Assembly: GCA_001784805.1 (NCBI GenBank)
Contig: MFSE01000012.1
Location: forward strand, 1 to 43,389
Length of the DNA stretch: 43,389 bases
Source: Candidatus Moranbacteria bacterium RIFOXYA12_FULL_35_19
GTDB lineage: Bacteria > Patescibacteriota > Minisyncoccia > Moranbacterales > UBA2206
Direction: 5' to 3'
Shown here piece after piece: positions 1-8,104 of this stretch. The notes beneath the pieces were generated by a model. The model saw nothing but the letters and a program-made list of their open reading frames with translations. It was not told the origin of the DNA and ran no database searches. A program made the translations under genes and the position numbers. Numbering within the stretch: the first letter of the stretch is position 1; each line of letters begins with the position of its first letter.

Positions 1-63
1 ACATTTTAACTAAACGCAAAGGTATGACATTTCTATTTAATTTTGACATATAGAACCAACTAG

Positions 64-92
64 TTGACTTTTATTGATAATCTTGCTAGATT
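64..92 (+). promoter_or_regulatory. Promoter for the zinc-ribbon coiled-coil gene
   Basis: TTGACT at 64-69, a 17-bp spacer and TAGATT at 87-92 preceded by an extended -10 TG. Transcription would start near 99, leaving a leader of about 44 nt that carries the strong ribosome binding site AAGGAGGG at 128-135, seven bases before the ATG. Confidence 0.6.
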
Positions 93-142
93 TTAGGTAG
101 ATTTTTAAAAACTAAATACAACAATGTAAGGAGGGAGAGGTT

Positions 143-721
143 ATGAAAAAAACACAAGTAATTCAAGAAGATATTATGTCCATGCAAAAGGACATAGAAA
201 ATCAGATGCAAAAAATTGAACAGGAAGAAGATAGGCTCCTCGAAGAAAAACGAACTATGGAAAAAATAGTCAGCGAACACAGCGAGAAACGCATTAAGCT
301 TGTCAAACAGAAGTTAATGGAACAGAAAATGACATGGTGCACCCGCTGTTCCAAAATAATCCCTCAAAAAGCAACCCGCCTCGTACTTATCGAGGGAAAG
401 GAGAGATATTCCCACGGCTATCAAGGTTCCCTTTATGGTTTTAGAAGTTTTTCAAAAATTCATCGAGCTTGTCATGCTTGCCGTAAAGGGTTTACAGAAA
501 AACATGGAATAAGTGGCGACTACGATTCACAAGCAAAAAATCAGACATCTTTCTTTGCATTTCGTGTGACGAAACACAAAGACGGATATTATGCTCATAA
601 GTTTGGCGACTGGGTTAAACTTAATGATAAAAATTATCCGATCGATGAACCATCAGATATTCTAATTGAAAAACTTGCAAAAGAATATGATATTCCACCT
701 AAAATCAAATATGAAACATGA
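143..721 (+). CDS. Coiled-coil protein with a paired-cysteine zinc-ribbon-like module (unknown function)
   Basis: I do not recognise the family. Residues 1-63 are almost all charged or Gln/Met/Ile and should form a coiled coil. Two CxxC pairs follow (C66/C69 and C110/C113), spaced like a zinc ribbon or treble clef, and the remaining 80 residues are aromatic-rich and basic. No signal peptide or membrane segment. The start is fixed by the AAGGAGGG site seven bases upstream, which is unusually strong for this window. It stands alone, with its own promoter and a terminator at 783-818. A nucleic-acid-binding role is possible from the basic zinc module but not shown. Confidence 0.7.
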   Translation: MKKTQVIQEDIMSMQKDIENQMQKIEQEEDRLLEEKRTMEKIVSEHSEKRIKLVKQKLMEQKMTWCTRCSKIIPQKATRLVLIEGKERYSHGYQGSLYGFRSFSKIHRACHACRKGFTEKHGISGDYDSQAKNQTSFFAFRVTKHKDGYYAHKFGDWVKLNDKNYPIDEPSDILIEKLAKEYDIPPKIKYET

Positions 722-782
722 AGAAGCTTTGTCAGCCAAGGCGAGCTAGCTAATTACAGTCAACTAAAAAATAGTAGCATAC

Positions 783-818
783 AAAGGCGTTTTAACAAAA
801 TTATGGACGCCTTTTTTC
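783..818 (+). terminator. Rho-independent terminator
   Basis: AAAGGCGT (783-790) pairs with ACGCCTTT (807-814), followed by a T run. It closes the single-gene unit that ends at 721. The stretch 819-987 holds no gene; a TATAAT at 879-884 could be the -10 for rpsO but no good -35 is seen. Confidence 0.75.
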
Positions 819-987
819 TTTTGTAATTTAATATTTTCAAAAATTTGCCAAACTTCCAATTATGTTGTAATGTTAGTTTATAATAATTCTAAATAGCCGA
901 CACTGGTTTTTGAAAAAACGCGGATGAAGCTGATTTGGAGCAGATTTCGCAGATAAAACGGAACTTGTGTTGTGCCGAAAAAATGAT

Positions 988-1257
988 ATGGCGTTAAATG
1001 CCAAACAAAAGGCGAAAGCCACTAAAGATGTAGTGAGACACGAAAAAGATACCGGCTCACCGGAATATCAGATTGCCCTTTTTACCGAAAAAATCAAAAA
1101 ACTCACTGCTCATCTCAAAAAAAATGCCAAGGACTTTCATTCTCGTCGCGGACTTTTGAAAATGGTTTCTAAGAGAAAGAAACTAATGGATTATCTCAAA
1201 AAAACCAACGAAAAAGCCTTTAAGACAGTGGTCAAGAAGTTGGATTTAAACGGATAG
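988..1257 (+). CDS. rpsO: 30S ribosomal protein S15
   Basis: S15 binds 16S rRNA at the central-domain three-way junction early in 30S assembly. The 89-residue product matches the family length and has the expected motifs: an early [15 protein letters not shown] helix, the [16 protein letters not shown] loop with the conserved His/Asp/Ser-Arg-Arg-Gly rRNA contacts, and the [12 protein letters not shown] helix. I chose ATG 988 ([10 protein letters not shown]) over the upstream GTG at 967 because it gives the normal S15 N-terminus. No Shine-Dalgarno is seen. In many bacteria pnp follows directly; here two genes intervene. Confidence 0.97.
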   Translation: MALNAKQKAKATKDVVRHEKDTGSPEYQIALFTEKIKKLTAHLKKNAKDFHSRRGLLKMVSKRKKLMDYLKKTNEKAFKTVVKKLDLNG

Positions 1258-1289
1258 ATCATAGGAAATAAGTAAAAAGGAAAGTAGAG

Positions 1290-1400
1290 ATTGGCTCAAG
1301 AAAAAAGAAAATTGAAAAAGAATATTTTTTATTCTATTTTCTAATTCCAAATTTCCTAAACTATTTTCTAATTTCTAAAAACTATTTTCCTAAAATTTAT
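1290..1400. repeat. AT-rich repeat tract of the TTTTCTAATTTC type
   Basis: This spacer is composed of recurring words such as TATTTTCTAATT and AGAAAATTGAAAA. The same words in both orientations recur at 2375-2490 upstream of pnp. It looks like a repeat family occupying spacers rather than a regulatory site. Confidence 0.45.
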
Positions 1401-1405
1401 ATTAT

Positions 1406-1903
1406 ATGAGCATATATAAAGAGCAACGCGTAGGCGTTTTGGTAGACATTCAAAATCTCTATTACAGTGCCAAAGTTTTGCATAAGAAGAAAGTTAACTT
1501 TGGACAAATTTTAAAAGACGCGGTGGGTGACCGAAAGCTCATTCGGGCTATTGCTTATGGGATAAAAACCCTAGAAGGCCAAGAAGAAAAATTTTTTGAA
1601 GCTTTAGAAAAAGCCGGTTATGAAGTCAAGACCAAGGATCTACAGATTTTTCCCGGTGGCGCCAAAAAAGGCGACTGGGATGTGGGAATTGCCATTGATG
1701 CTATCAAAATGTCCAAGAGTTTAGATGTAATTATAATTGTTTCCGGCGACGGCGACTATATTCCACTGGTCAAATATATCCAATCCACCACAGGTTGTCG
1801 CGTAGAAGGCGTAGCTTTCGAAGAATCCACCAGCGGAAAACTAATCGAAGAACTGGATGAATTTTTGAATTTAAGTGAGAATAAAAGAAAGTTTTTGATA
1901 TAA
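1406..1903 (+). CDS. NYN domain protein (LabA/DUF88 family, PIN-like nuclease fold)
   Basis: The 165-residue protein is a single NYN domain. The family shares the PIN/FLAP nuclease fold, with conserved acidic residues that bind a metal and usually act on RNA. Visible hallmarks are VGVLVDIQNLYYS near the N-terminus (first Asp and Asn), KGDWDVGIAIDA in the middle and SGDGDYIPLVK, with the Asp residues of the active site all present. It lies between rpsO and pnp, so a role in RNA turnover is plausible but is inference. No Shine-Dalgarno precedes the ATG. Confidence 0.9.
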   Translation: MSIYKEQRVGVLVDIQNLYYSAKVLHKKKVNFGQILKDAVGDRKLIRAIAYGIKTLEGQEEKFFEALEKAGYEVKTKDLQIFPGGAKKGDWDVGIAIDAIKMSKSLDVIIIVSGDGDYIPLVKYIQSTTGCRVEGVAFEESTSGKLIEELDEFLNLSENKRKFLI

Positions 1904-1930
1904 CAAAAACCAATAAAAGGAGGGCATTTC

Positions 1931-2179
1931 ATGAAACTTATTAGTCGTGATTTATTAGGAAAAGTTTTAAAGGAATTAAAATTAATTCCTACAAAACAAA
2001 TAATTGATCGAGTGATTGTTTTATTGCCATCGAGAAACCTTATAACATCTAAGGATGAAAAACTTGGACTTGACGATGATATTCTTGATGATATCAAATT
2101 GAGACTGAGCACATTGGATGGCACGGTTAAAAAATTCACTAAAAAAATCCGCAGAGTGGTAAAGAAAATGCCAATTTAA
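1931..2179 (+). CDS. Small basic protein, unknown function
   Basis: An 82-residue protein with no family I recognise. The N-terminal half is hydrophobic/basic (LLGKVLKELKLIPTKQIIDR), the middle is acidic and the last 20 residues are strongly basic (KKFTKKIRRVVKKMPI). No membrane segment or cysteines. A strong AAGGAGGG site at 1917-1924, six bases before ATG, supports it as real. It sits 27 bp after the NYN gene and is followed by a perfect terminator at 2224-2252, so the two are probably co-transcribed. The overlapping minus-strand reading frames look like shadows. Confidence 0.7.
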   Translation: MKLISRDLLGKVLKELKLIPTKQIIDRVIVLLPSRNLITSKDEKLGLDDDILDDIKLRLSTLDGTVKKFTKKIRRVVKKMPI

Positions 2180-2223
2180 AACACGCAAGATTATTTTAAA
2201 TCCCACTAAATATTCTTTAACCT

Positions 2224-2252
2224 GGAACGACTTCGGTCGTTCCTTTTTTATT
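2224..2252 (+). terminator. Rho-independent terminator with TTCG tetraloop
   Basis: GGAACGAC at 2224-2231 and GTCGTTCC at 2236-2243 pair perfectly around a TTCG loop and are followed by TTTTTTA. It ends the NYN / small basic protein unit and separates it from pnp. Confidence 0.9.
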
Positions 2253-2265
2253 TTCGCCAAAAAAA

Positions 2266-2294
2266 TTGACAAAACCCCCAAAATAAGCTAGAGT
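2266..2294 (+). promoter_or_regulatory. pnp promoter and long leader
   Basis: TTGACA at 2266-2271, 17-bp spacer, TAGAGT at 2289-2294. The start near 2301 gives a leader of about 250 nt before pnp. Inside it, GCCTTT pairs with AAAGGC around 2321-2342 and an overlapping TTGACT/AGTCAA pairing is an alternative, then the AT-rich repeat tract follows. A further hairpin, ATTAGC-GTAAG-GCTAAT (2526-2542), ends seven bases before the pnp ATG where a ribosome would bind. E. coli pnp is autoregulated through its leader; a similar role here is inference. Confidence 0.6.
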
Positions 2295-2549
2295 TTAATA
2301 GTAATTTAATAATAAATAAAGCCTTTGACTGATGCGTAAAAGGCACAATAATGAAGTCAATCCAGTTATAGGTTATTGGAAATTGGAAAGTAGTTCATGA
2401 AATTTGAGATTAGAAAATAGAATAAATAATTTTCTTTTTTCCACTTTCTATTATCTTGAACCAATTTCTATTTTCTTTTTAACTTATTTCTAAAAAATTG
2501 AATTCAATATCGTGTTTATAACGTCATTAGCGTAAGGCTAATACGAAAA

Positions 2550-4700
2550 ATGGAACAAAAAAAATGGTCTCTCCAAATCGGAGGACGGATTTTGGAAATC
2601 GAAACTGGTCTTTTGGCCGGTCAAGCCAATGGAGCAGTAACTGCTCGCTATGGCGAAACAATCGTTCTTGCGACAGCCGTGATGAGTAAATCCGCTTCAA
2701 AAATAAGCGGGTATTTTCCGTTGATGGTGGATTTTGAAGAAAGATATTACGCCGCCGGAAAAATAAAAGGCTCTAGATTTATCAAACGCGAAGGTCGTCC
2801 AAGTGACGACGCAATTCTGTCTGGTCGCGCCGTGGATAGAACAGTCCGACCACTTTTCAACGCTAGAATGCGAAATGATGTGCAAGTAGTTTGCACTGTT
2901 CTTTCCTATGACGGAGAAAATGATCCAGATGTAGTAGCCATCATCGCTGCCTCGGCCGCTCTTTCCATTTCTAACATTCCTTGGAATGGACCCGTAAGCG
3001 CTGTTCGAGTCGGAAAAGTTGGACCCGCCTCGACTCGCGGAGACGCTTCGTCGACGCGAGGCGGGGAACTAATTTTAAATCCAGTTAATGGAGAAGTTAC
3101 CGACGGATCGCTGGATCTTTTAGTTAGTGGAACGCAAGATAAAATAAATATGATCGAATGCGCTTCCAAAGAAGTTCCAGAAATCGAAATGCTTGAAGCC
3201 ATGAAATTCGCTCAAGAAGCCATCAAAAAAATTGCCGAGTTTATTTCGGAAATCCAAAAAGAAATTGGCAAAGAAAAATCGGCGCCAGCTTTGGTTCAAG
3301 GCACAGAGGAATTTGAAAATAAAATCAAAGAACTTTTGCTTTCCGAAGGTTTAGCGGAAGCGCTGTATGATAAAGATAAAAAAGTTATCGAGGAAAAAAC
3401 CAAAATTATCAGCGAAAAAATTTCTGCCTTCATTAAAGAAAATTATCCAAACGAAGTTGATAAACTCAAAGAGGTAGCCGATATTGTTTCTGAAGAAGTG
3501 TCTGATGAGATCGTACATAAAAATATTTTAGAAAAAGAAATGCGACCAGACGGCCGAAAACTCGATGAAATTCGCCACATTGAATGTAAAGTTGGAATTT
3601 TGCCAAGAACTCACGGCACTGGACTTTTCACTCGCGGAGAAACTCAAGCTCTCACAGTAACGACTCTTGGCGCACCAGGAGACGAACAAATTATTGACAC
3701 AATGGAAGTGGATATGAAAAAAAGATATATTCATTATTACAATTTCCCTCCATTTTCCGTGGGCGAAGTGCGACCAATGCGTGGCCCAGGAAGACGAGAA
3801 ATCGGACACGGCGCACTCGCGGAAAAAGCCTTGGTGCCAGTGCTTCCTTCCAAGGAAGAATTTCCTTACACAATTTTACTTATGAGTGAAGTGCTTTCTT
3901 CCAATGGTTCTTCTTCAATGGCCTCCACTTGTGGCTCTACTCTTTCTCTTATGAATGCGGGAGTACCAATCAAGCGCCCTGTTTCTGGAATTGCGATGGG
4001 TATTATCGTAGATCAAGAATCAAAAAATACAAAATTTAAAGTTCTAACTGATATTCAAGGACTAGAAGATCATTATGGCGATATGGATTTCAAAGCGGCT
4101 GGCACAGAAAAAGGCATCACTGCTTTGCAAATGGATGTGAAGCTAGACGGCGTAACAATTGAAATGTTAGAAGCCGTTCTCAAGCAATCGCAAAAAAATC
4201 GGATGGAAATTTTAGAGAAAATTACGGCAACCATTGCTGTTCCAAATCCGGAAATGTCACAATATGCGCCACGCATTATCGTTATGCATATCAATCCGGA
4301 AAAAATTAGAAATGTTATTGGTACGGGCGGAAAAATAATCAATGAAATTATTGATGAAACCGGCGTAGAAATCGACATCGAAGATGACGGCTCCGTCTTC
4401 ATCACTTCGACTGACAAACAATCGGCGGAGAAAGCGAAAGAATGGATCAATAACCTCACTCGCGAAGTCAAAGCGGGAGAAATTTTCCAAGCCAAAGTTG
4501 TGAAAATTATGGCTTTCGGCGCTTTCGTCGAACTTCTCCCAGGACAAGACGGTTTGGTCCATGTATCGGAAATTGCCGATCGCCGAATTGAAAAAGTGGA
4601 AGATGTCCTCAAAATTGGGGATATGGTGGCAGTCAAAGTCAAAGAAATCGATTCCCAAGGACGAATCAATCTCACTATGCGAGGATTAGAAAAGAAATAA
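2550..4700 (+). CDS. pnp: Polyribonucleotide nucleotidyltransferase (PNPase)
   Basis: PNPase degrades RNA 3' to 5' by phosphorolysis as a trimeric ring. The 716-residue protein has the full order: first RNase PH domain, helical domain (about 240-330), second RNase PH domain with FTRGETQAL (about 358-366) and GPGRREIGHGALAEKAL (about 408-424), a KH domain with GTGGK (about 591-595) and a C-terminal S1 domain ending NLTMRGLEKK. Residues 159-173 are an extra segment in the first domain, between VRVGKV and ELILNP, encoded by an imperfect palindrome. No Shine-Dalgarno; a hairpin precedes the start. Confidence 0.97.
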   Translation: MEQKKWSLQIGGRILEIETGLLAGQANGAVTARYGETIVLATAVMSKSASKISGYFPLMVDFEERYYAAGKIKGSRFIKREGRPSDDAILSGRAVDRTVRPLFNARMRNDVQVVCTVLSYDGENDPDVVAIIAASAALSISNIPWNGPVSAVRVGKVGPASTRGDASSTRGGELILNPVNGEVTDGSLDLLVSGTQDKINMIECASKEVPEIEMLEAMKFAQEAIKKIAEFISEIQKEIGKEKSAPALVQGTEEFENKIKELLLSEGLAEALYDKDKKVIEEKTKIISEKISAFIKENYPNEVDKLKEVADIVSEEVSDEIVHKNILEKEMRPDGRKLDEIRHIECKVGILPRTHGTGLFTRGETQALTVTTLGAPGDEQIIDTMEVDMKKRYIHYYNFPPFSVGEVRPMRGPGRREIGHGALAEKALVPVLPSKEEFPYTILLMSEVLSSNGSSSMASTCGSTLSLMNAGVPIKRPVSGIAMGIIVDQESKNTKFKVLTDIQGLEDHYGDMDFKAAGTEKGITALQMDVKLDGVTIEMLEAVLKQSQKNRMEILEKITATIAVPNPEMSQYAPRIIVMHINPEKIRNVIGTGGKIINEIIDETGVEIDIEDDGSVFITSTDKQSAEKAKEWINNLTREVKAGEIFQAKVVKIMAFGAFVELLPGQDGLVHVSEIADRRIEKVEDVLKIGDMVAVKVKEIDSQGRINLTMRGLEKK
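3024..3065. repeat. Palindromic insert inside pnp
   Basis: CCCGCCTCG at 3024-3032 and CGAGGCGGG at 3057-3065 are inverted copies around a GC-rich centre. The segment is much richer in G+C than the surrounding gene and encodes PASTRGDASSTRGG, which normal PNPases lack at this place. Reading frame is kept. Confidence 0.75.
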
Positions 4701-4710
4701 ACTTTTTTCC

Positions 4711-4774
4711 TTGTCATGCTGAATTTATTTCAGCATCTTCTAAAATAGATCCTGAAACAAGTTCAGGATGACAA
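4711..4774. repeat. TTGTCAT...ATGACAA palindromic element (64 bp)
   Basis: The outer ends TTGTCAT and ATGACAA are inverted. Inside are two hairpins, GCTGAA/TTCAGC and CCTGAA/TTCAGG. It belongs to the same end-type as the elements at 13761-13870 and 17797-18155 and lies directly after pnp. Confidence 0.7.
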
Positions 4775-4793
4775 ATAACTATCAATATAAAAA

Positions 4794-4827
4794 AACAGAT
4801 GCGCGGTTAGAGCCATCCGTTTTTTTG
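4794..4827 (+). terminator. Terminator after pnp
   Basis: AACAGATG (4794-4801) pairs with CATCCGTT (4813-4820) with one mismatch, followed by a run of T. The rest of the spacer to 4957 is plain AT-rich sequence with nothing else visible. Confidence 0.65.
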
Positions 4828-4957
4828 TTGCCTTTTTTCTTATTTTATGTTAATTTGTAAATAATAGCTTTACAACATTTATACAGCGATTACACCCTTA
4901 ATTTAAGCCTAATTTTGTTATATTTTTAATTTTTAAATAAGTTTTGTATATATTACT

Positions 4958-4986
4958 TTGACTATATATCAATTCTAATGTATACT
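4958..4986 (+). promoter_or_regulatory. Promoter of the TrmB-type regulator operon
   Basis: TTGACT at 4958-4963, exactly 17 bp, then TATACT at 4981-4986. Transcription would start about 4993, only some seven bases before the ATG at 5000, so the first gene has almost no leader. Confidence 0.75.
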
Positions 4987-4999
4987 AAACCGTTAGATT

Positions 5000-5764
5000 A
5001 TGAAAAAGCAAATTATCCCTGAAAATCTGACAAAAGCTCTTTTACAATTGCATTTAACCGAAAAAGAAGTGACGACTTATGTTTCACTTCTGCAAAATGG
5101 ACCAATGAGTGTGCAAGGGATAGCTCGAGAAACTGGAATTAACCGCGTTTCCATTTATTCGGCCATTGATGAACTAAAAACTAAAGGACTTCTTTCAGAA
5201 AGCCGGCATGGTAAGAAAAAGCTTTTCGTAGCTGAAGATCCAGAAAGCCTCAAAACTTTTTTGGAAGGGAAAAAAGAAAACCTGGCTAAGGAAGAAAAAA
5301 TATTGGAAAATATTATTTTGCCGTCGCTTCGAGCCATTAATGTTAGCGAAGAAAAAAGACCGCAAATTTTATTTTTTGAAGGAGTAAATGGAATAAACCA
5401 AATCTATGATAATTATATTCTAAAACATAAAGATGTTATAGGTTGCGGATCATATGAGACAGCTATGCGAGCAAGTAATTGGAAATATGAAAAAATATTT
5501 TTGGAAGAAATGAAAAAGCGAAAAATAGTTTACCGATCAATTCTAAGAGACACTCCAATAGATCATAAACTCGCTGAAGCTTTCAAAAATTGTTTTCATA
5601 CTAAATTTCTAGATTTAGAAACAAAATTGTCCGCAGACATTCATGTTTTCGGCAATTATGTTTCTTTGATGTCTTATGACACGATGGCTGTTACGCTTAT
5701 ACAAAATGAAGCTATCGCCAAAAGCATCAAAATTTATTTGGAATTTATGTGGGAGAGATTATAA
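5000..5764 (+). CDS. TrmB family transcriptional regulator
   Basis: The N-terminal third is a winged helix: LTEKEVTTYVSLLQNGPMSV, a recognition helix around GINRVSIYSAIDEL and the wing KGLLSESRHGKKKLF (about residues 16-76), the arrangement of TrmB sugar-responsive and related archaeal/bacterial regulators. A short helical linker leads to a C-terminal PLD-like alpha/beta domain (about 115-250) with no obvious ligand motif. It heads a unit with two unknown genes at 5795 and 6022 and has a near-consensus promoter. Its ligand and targets cannot be told from the sequence; the following two genes are the nearest candidates for control. Confidence 0.88.
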   Translation: MKKQIIPENLTKALLQLHLTEKEVTTYVSLLQNGPMSVQGIARETGINRVSIYSAIDELKTKGLLSESRHGKKKLFVAEDPESLKTFLEGKKENLAKEEKILENIILPSLRAINVSEEKRPQILFFEGVNGINQIYDNYILKHKDVIGCGSYETAMRASNWKYEKIFLEEMKKRKIVYRSILRDTPIDHKLAEAFKNCFHTKFLDLETKLSADIHVFGNYVSLMSYDTMAVTLIQNEAIAKSIKIYLEFMWERL

Positions 5765-5794
5765 AAACTATACAATAAAAAAGGAGATGAAAAA

Positions 5795-6025
5795 ATGATT
5801 AATATCGAAAAATTTATTGAAAAATTTCCTGCTTCTGCTAACATCGTTAATCGTCTCAGGTACCTTCTCAAAAAATACAAGGAAGATGAGATTGAAAAAG
5901 ATGAGTTATTAAAAACTATGATAGAAACGATCGAAGTTGCTTGCAATACAATTGATGCAAGCTTGAATAGGCTAGATCGGATCAAAAAATCTAACAATAA
6001 CAAAGAGAAGGGAGGCAAAAAATGA
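5795..6025 (+). CDS. Small helical protein, unknown function
   Basis: A 76-residue, highly charged protein that should be mostly helical; no cysteines, no membrane segment and no family I recognise. The tail (RIKKSNNNKEKGGKK) is basic and probably disordered. AAGGAG at 5781-5786 is well placed before the ATG. It begins 30 bp after the TrmB gene and its TGA overlaps the ATG of the next gene (ATGA), so the two are probably translationally coupled. Confidence 0.7.
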   Translation: MINIEKFIEKFPASANIVNRLRYLLKKYKEDEIEKDELLKTMIETIEVACNTIDASLNRLDRIKKSNNNKEKGGKK

Positions 6026-6660
6026 ATGACAAAAAAATTACTTGGCAAGAGTTGTTTGTAAAAGACTTCAAGGATGGCGATGAGGTTATAGTTATTACCG
6101 ATGATGACAGATTTGACTGGGGAAAATTACAAATCGGACCGGAAAAAATAAAACTAATCCAGGGCGTCGGTCGCAGAGGACAAGATAAGGGGCATGAATA
6201 TTCTTATTACCAATTGACATTCATATGTCAGCAGGGTTTTCCGATTAAAAAACTTACTGGAGCCGATGGAAGCCAATCAGTTCTTAAAGAAGACATGACT
6301 GACATTCAAGAGGCAGTCCGTGACGCTCTTGATGAAGTTAATTCCAAAAAAGATTCTCAAAGATATGCGACCATACAAGCGTTAGAGAATCTTGATAATT
6401 TTGTTAGATATATTTTACCCGACTCGGGAGAAAATATATCAAAAAGAGTCGAAAAATTGAAACCCGAAAAAACTTATCCTACAAAATTCGGCTTTGGCGA
6501 TCCATATATTATCGAAACTGCCCAAATAAAACTATTCAACTCCGGAAATGGTGGCGCAATAAACACATTTTCGCCATTTATCGAGACCTTAACTTTGGTT
6601 TCTGCAGATGGAGCCAAAGCCCATCTCTGGGATTTGGCATCCATATTTCATGCAGAATGA
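6022..6660 (+). CDS. Hypothetical 212-residue soluble protein
   Basis: No family recognised. The start overlaps the preceding stop and has GGGAGG at 6010-6015. The N-terminal half is rich in beta-type segments (DGDEVIVITDDDRFDWGKL, YYQLTFICQQGFPIKKL), the middle is helical and charged (residues about 93-150), and the C-terminal part ends in a hydrophobic ETLTLVSADGAKAHLWDLASIF stretch that is not long enough to be a clear membrane span. Together with the 76-residue protein and the TrmB regulator it forms a three-gene unit ended by the terminator at 6687-6726. Confidence 0.7.
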   Translation: MNDKKITWQELFVKDFKDGDEVIVITDDDRFDWGKLQIGPEKIKLIQGVGRRGQDKGHEYSYYQLTFICQQGFPIKKLTGADGSQSVLKEDMTDIQEAVRDALDEVNSKKDSQRYATIQALENLDNFVRYILPDSGENISKRVEKLKPEKTYPTKFGFGDPYIIETAQIKLFNSGNGGAINTFSPFIETLTLVSADGAKAHLWDLASIFHAE

Positions 6661-6686
6661 AAATATGGAGATACATCCGTTTTACA

Positions 6687-6726
6687 AAAGGCGATTAGAA
6701 ATCTTTCTAGTCGCCTTTATTATTTT
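6687..6726 (+). terminator. Terminator of the TrmB unit
   Basis: AAAGGCGATTAGAAA and TTCTAGTCGCCTTT form a long near-perfect stem across 6687-6718, followed by a T-rich stretch. Confidence 0.85.
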
Positions 6727-6785
6727 TCCCCATTTCCCAAATTTCGAAATCTGTTGTAGAATATAAATGCGAAAATAAATTCACC

Positions 6786-6856
6786 CTATTGAATAAAGAT
6801 TTAAATTTTTAAAAAAAATTTAAATCTTGATTTGTTCCACAAATCTATTCAATAGA
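6786..6856. repeat. Nested inverted repeats before the proline-rich membrane protein
   Basis: CTATTGAATA (6786-6795) is inverted at 6847-6856, and inside it AAGATTTAAATTT is inverted immediately. The arrangement looks like one palindrome carrying another. It fills the space between a possible -10 (TAGAAT 6757-6762) and the ATG at 6868, so it would be transcribed in the leader. Confidence 0.6.
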
Positions 6857-6867
6857 GTAAAAATAAA

Positions 6868-8034
6868 ATGTTTGGATTTAATTCAAGTGGATCAAGTGAT
6901 CCGAAAAATAAAAATCAAGCTCCAACGGAAAATGAAAAAATGAATCTTAGTGAAGATAATTTTAAGCTAGATGATTTTCCAATTCACACTATGAAAAATG
7001 ATTTGGAAGAATTGAAAAATCCCGCCAGTGTAAAAATTACTTTTGAGCAAAATAATCCTGTAAAAAAAATATCTTCCCAGCAAGATGGACCGTTTTTCTC
7101 AAAAGAAACCCCACAAAATAGGCCTTTACCACAAAAAGAAATTCCCCCAATCAAAAAAGAACCTGATATTTATATGCCTAAAATCGCCCAGCCAAAAAAA
7201 GAAACTCTCTACTTTGATGAAGCCAAAGAATTGCCCAAAGAAATAATCAAAGAAAAAAAACTTTCCGCCAAACAGGAAACGAAACAATCTGCACCTTCCC
7301 CAGAAACTCACGGCATCGGAAAAGCTGTTGCCATTGCTTTGGTAATTTTTATTCTTCTAATTGCCGGCGCTGGCGGATATTATTTTTGGATGACCAGAAT
7401 GATTTCTCCCTCCGACCAAACTATCTCACTTGACGAACCAGAAACAATTTTGCCAGAAGAAACCCCACCAACTTCCGTCTTATCTTCTAAAAATTCAAAT
7501 TATTTACAAATCAATCTAACCCAAACTAATCCAGAAGAGCTTAGGAAAGTGCTAAATAATTATGCCGAGGAAGTTTCCAAGACCAACGAAATAGGTGTTT
7601 TCAAATTCCTACTAACGGATGAAACAAATGCTCCCATTGCTTTCCAAGATTTTTCCACCGCCTTAGGAATAAATTTATCACCCGAAACTTCCGCCCAAAT
7701 AGGCCAAGATTTTACTTTCTATATTTATAATTACGGCGATAAAACAAGGTTTGGGCTAATATTAACTTCTTTAGAAGATAATTTATTAAAAAATGCGCTT
7801 CTCAAAGAAGAAAAAACCTTATTTTCAAGTCTTGCTCCAATTTATCCGGATAATTTAACTTCCCCAGTAATTGCTAATTTTTCTCCAGTTATTTATAAAA
7901 ATTACACTGTTCGCTATCTGAATATCACATCTGCAGAAGATTATGCCATTGATTATGCAATTAGTAATAATAAGCTATTTATCGGAACTACCCGAACCAC
8001 TCTCTTTTCCGCCTTGGATCAATTATCCGAATAA
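6868..8034 (+). CDS. Single-span membrane protein with long proline-rich cytoplasmic tail
   Basis: Residues 1-148 are hydrophilic, rich in Pro, Lys, Glu and Gln, and likely disordered. One membrane helix (about 149-173, GIGKAVAIALVIFILLIAGAGG) follows, then a 215-residue domain of mixed alpha/beta character that should lie outside the cell. There is no signal peptide, so the topology is probably N-in, C-out. I do not recognise the outer domain; its SVLSSKNSNYLQINLTQTNPEELRKVLNNYAEE segment recalls ordinary extracytoplasmic globular domains. It appears to be a single-gene unit. No Shine-Dalgarno is seen. Confidence 0.75.
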   Translation: MFGFNSSGSSDPKNKNQAPTENEKMNLSEDNFKLDDFPIHTMKNDLEELKNPASVKITFEQNNPVKKISSQQDGPFFSKETPQNRPLPQKEIPPIKKEPDIYMPKIAQPKKETLYFDEAKELPKEIIKEKKLSAKQETKQSAPSPETHGIGKAVAIALVIFILLIAGAGGYYFWMTRMISPSDQTISLDEPETILPEETPPTSVLSSKNSNYLQINLTQTNPEELRKVLNNYAEEVSKTNEIGVFKFLLTDETNAPIAFQDFSTALGINLSPETSAQIGQDFTFYIYNYGDKTRFGLILTSLEDNLLKNALLKEEKTLFSSLAPIYPDNLTSPVIANFSPVIYKNYTVRYLNITSAEDYAIDYAISNNKLFIGTTRTTLFSALDQLSE

Positions 8035-8104
8035 GCTGTGGATAACTTGGGTGAATCCCTCTAAAATCAGTTAATATCCACCTAAAAAAAGAAATTCTTT
8101 TAAA

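Noticed and set aside
4073-4717. Long minus-strand frame within pnp
   Set aside because: It mirrors the conserved PNPase frame and has no known domain.
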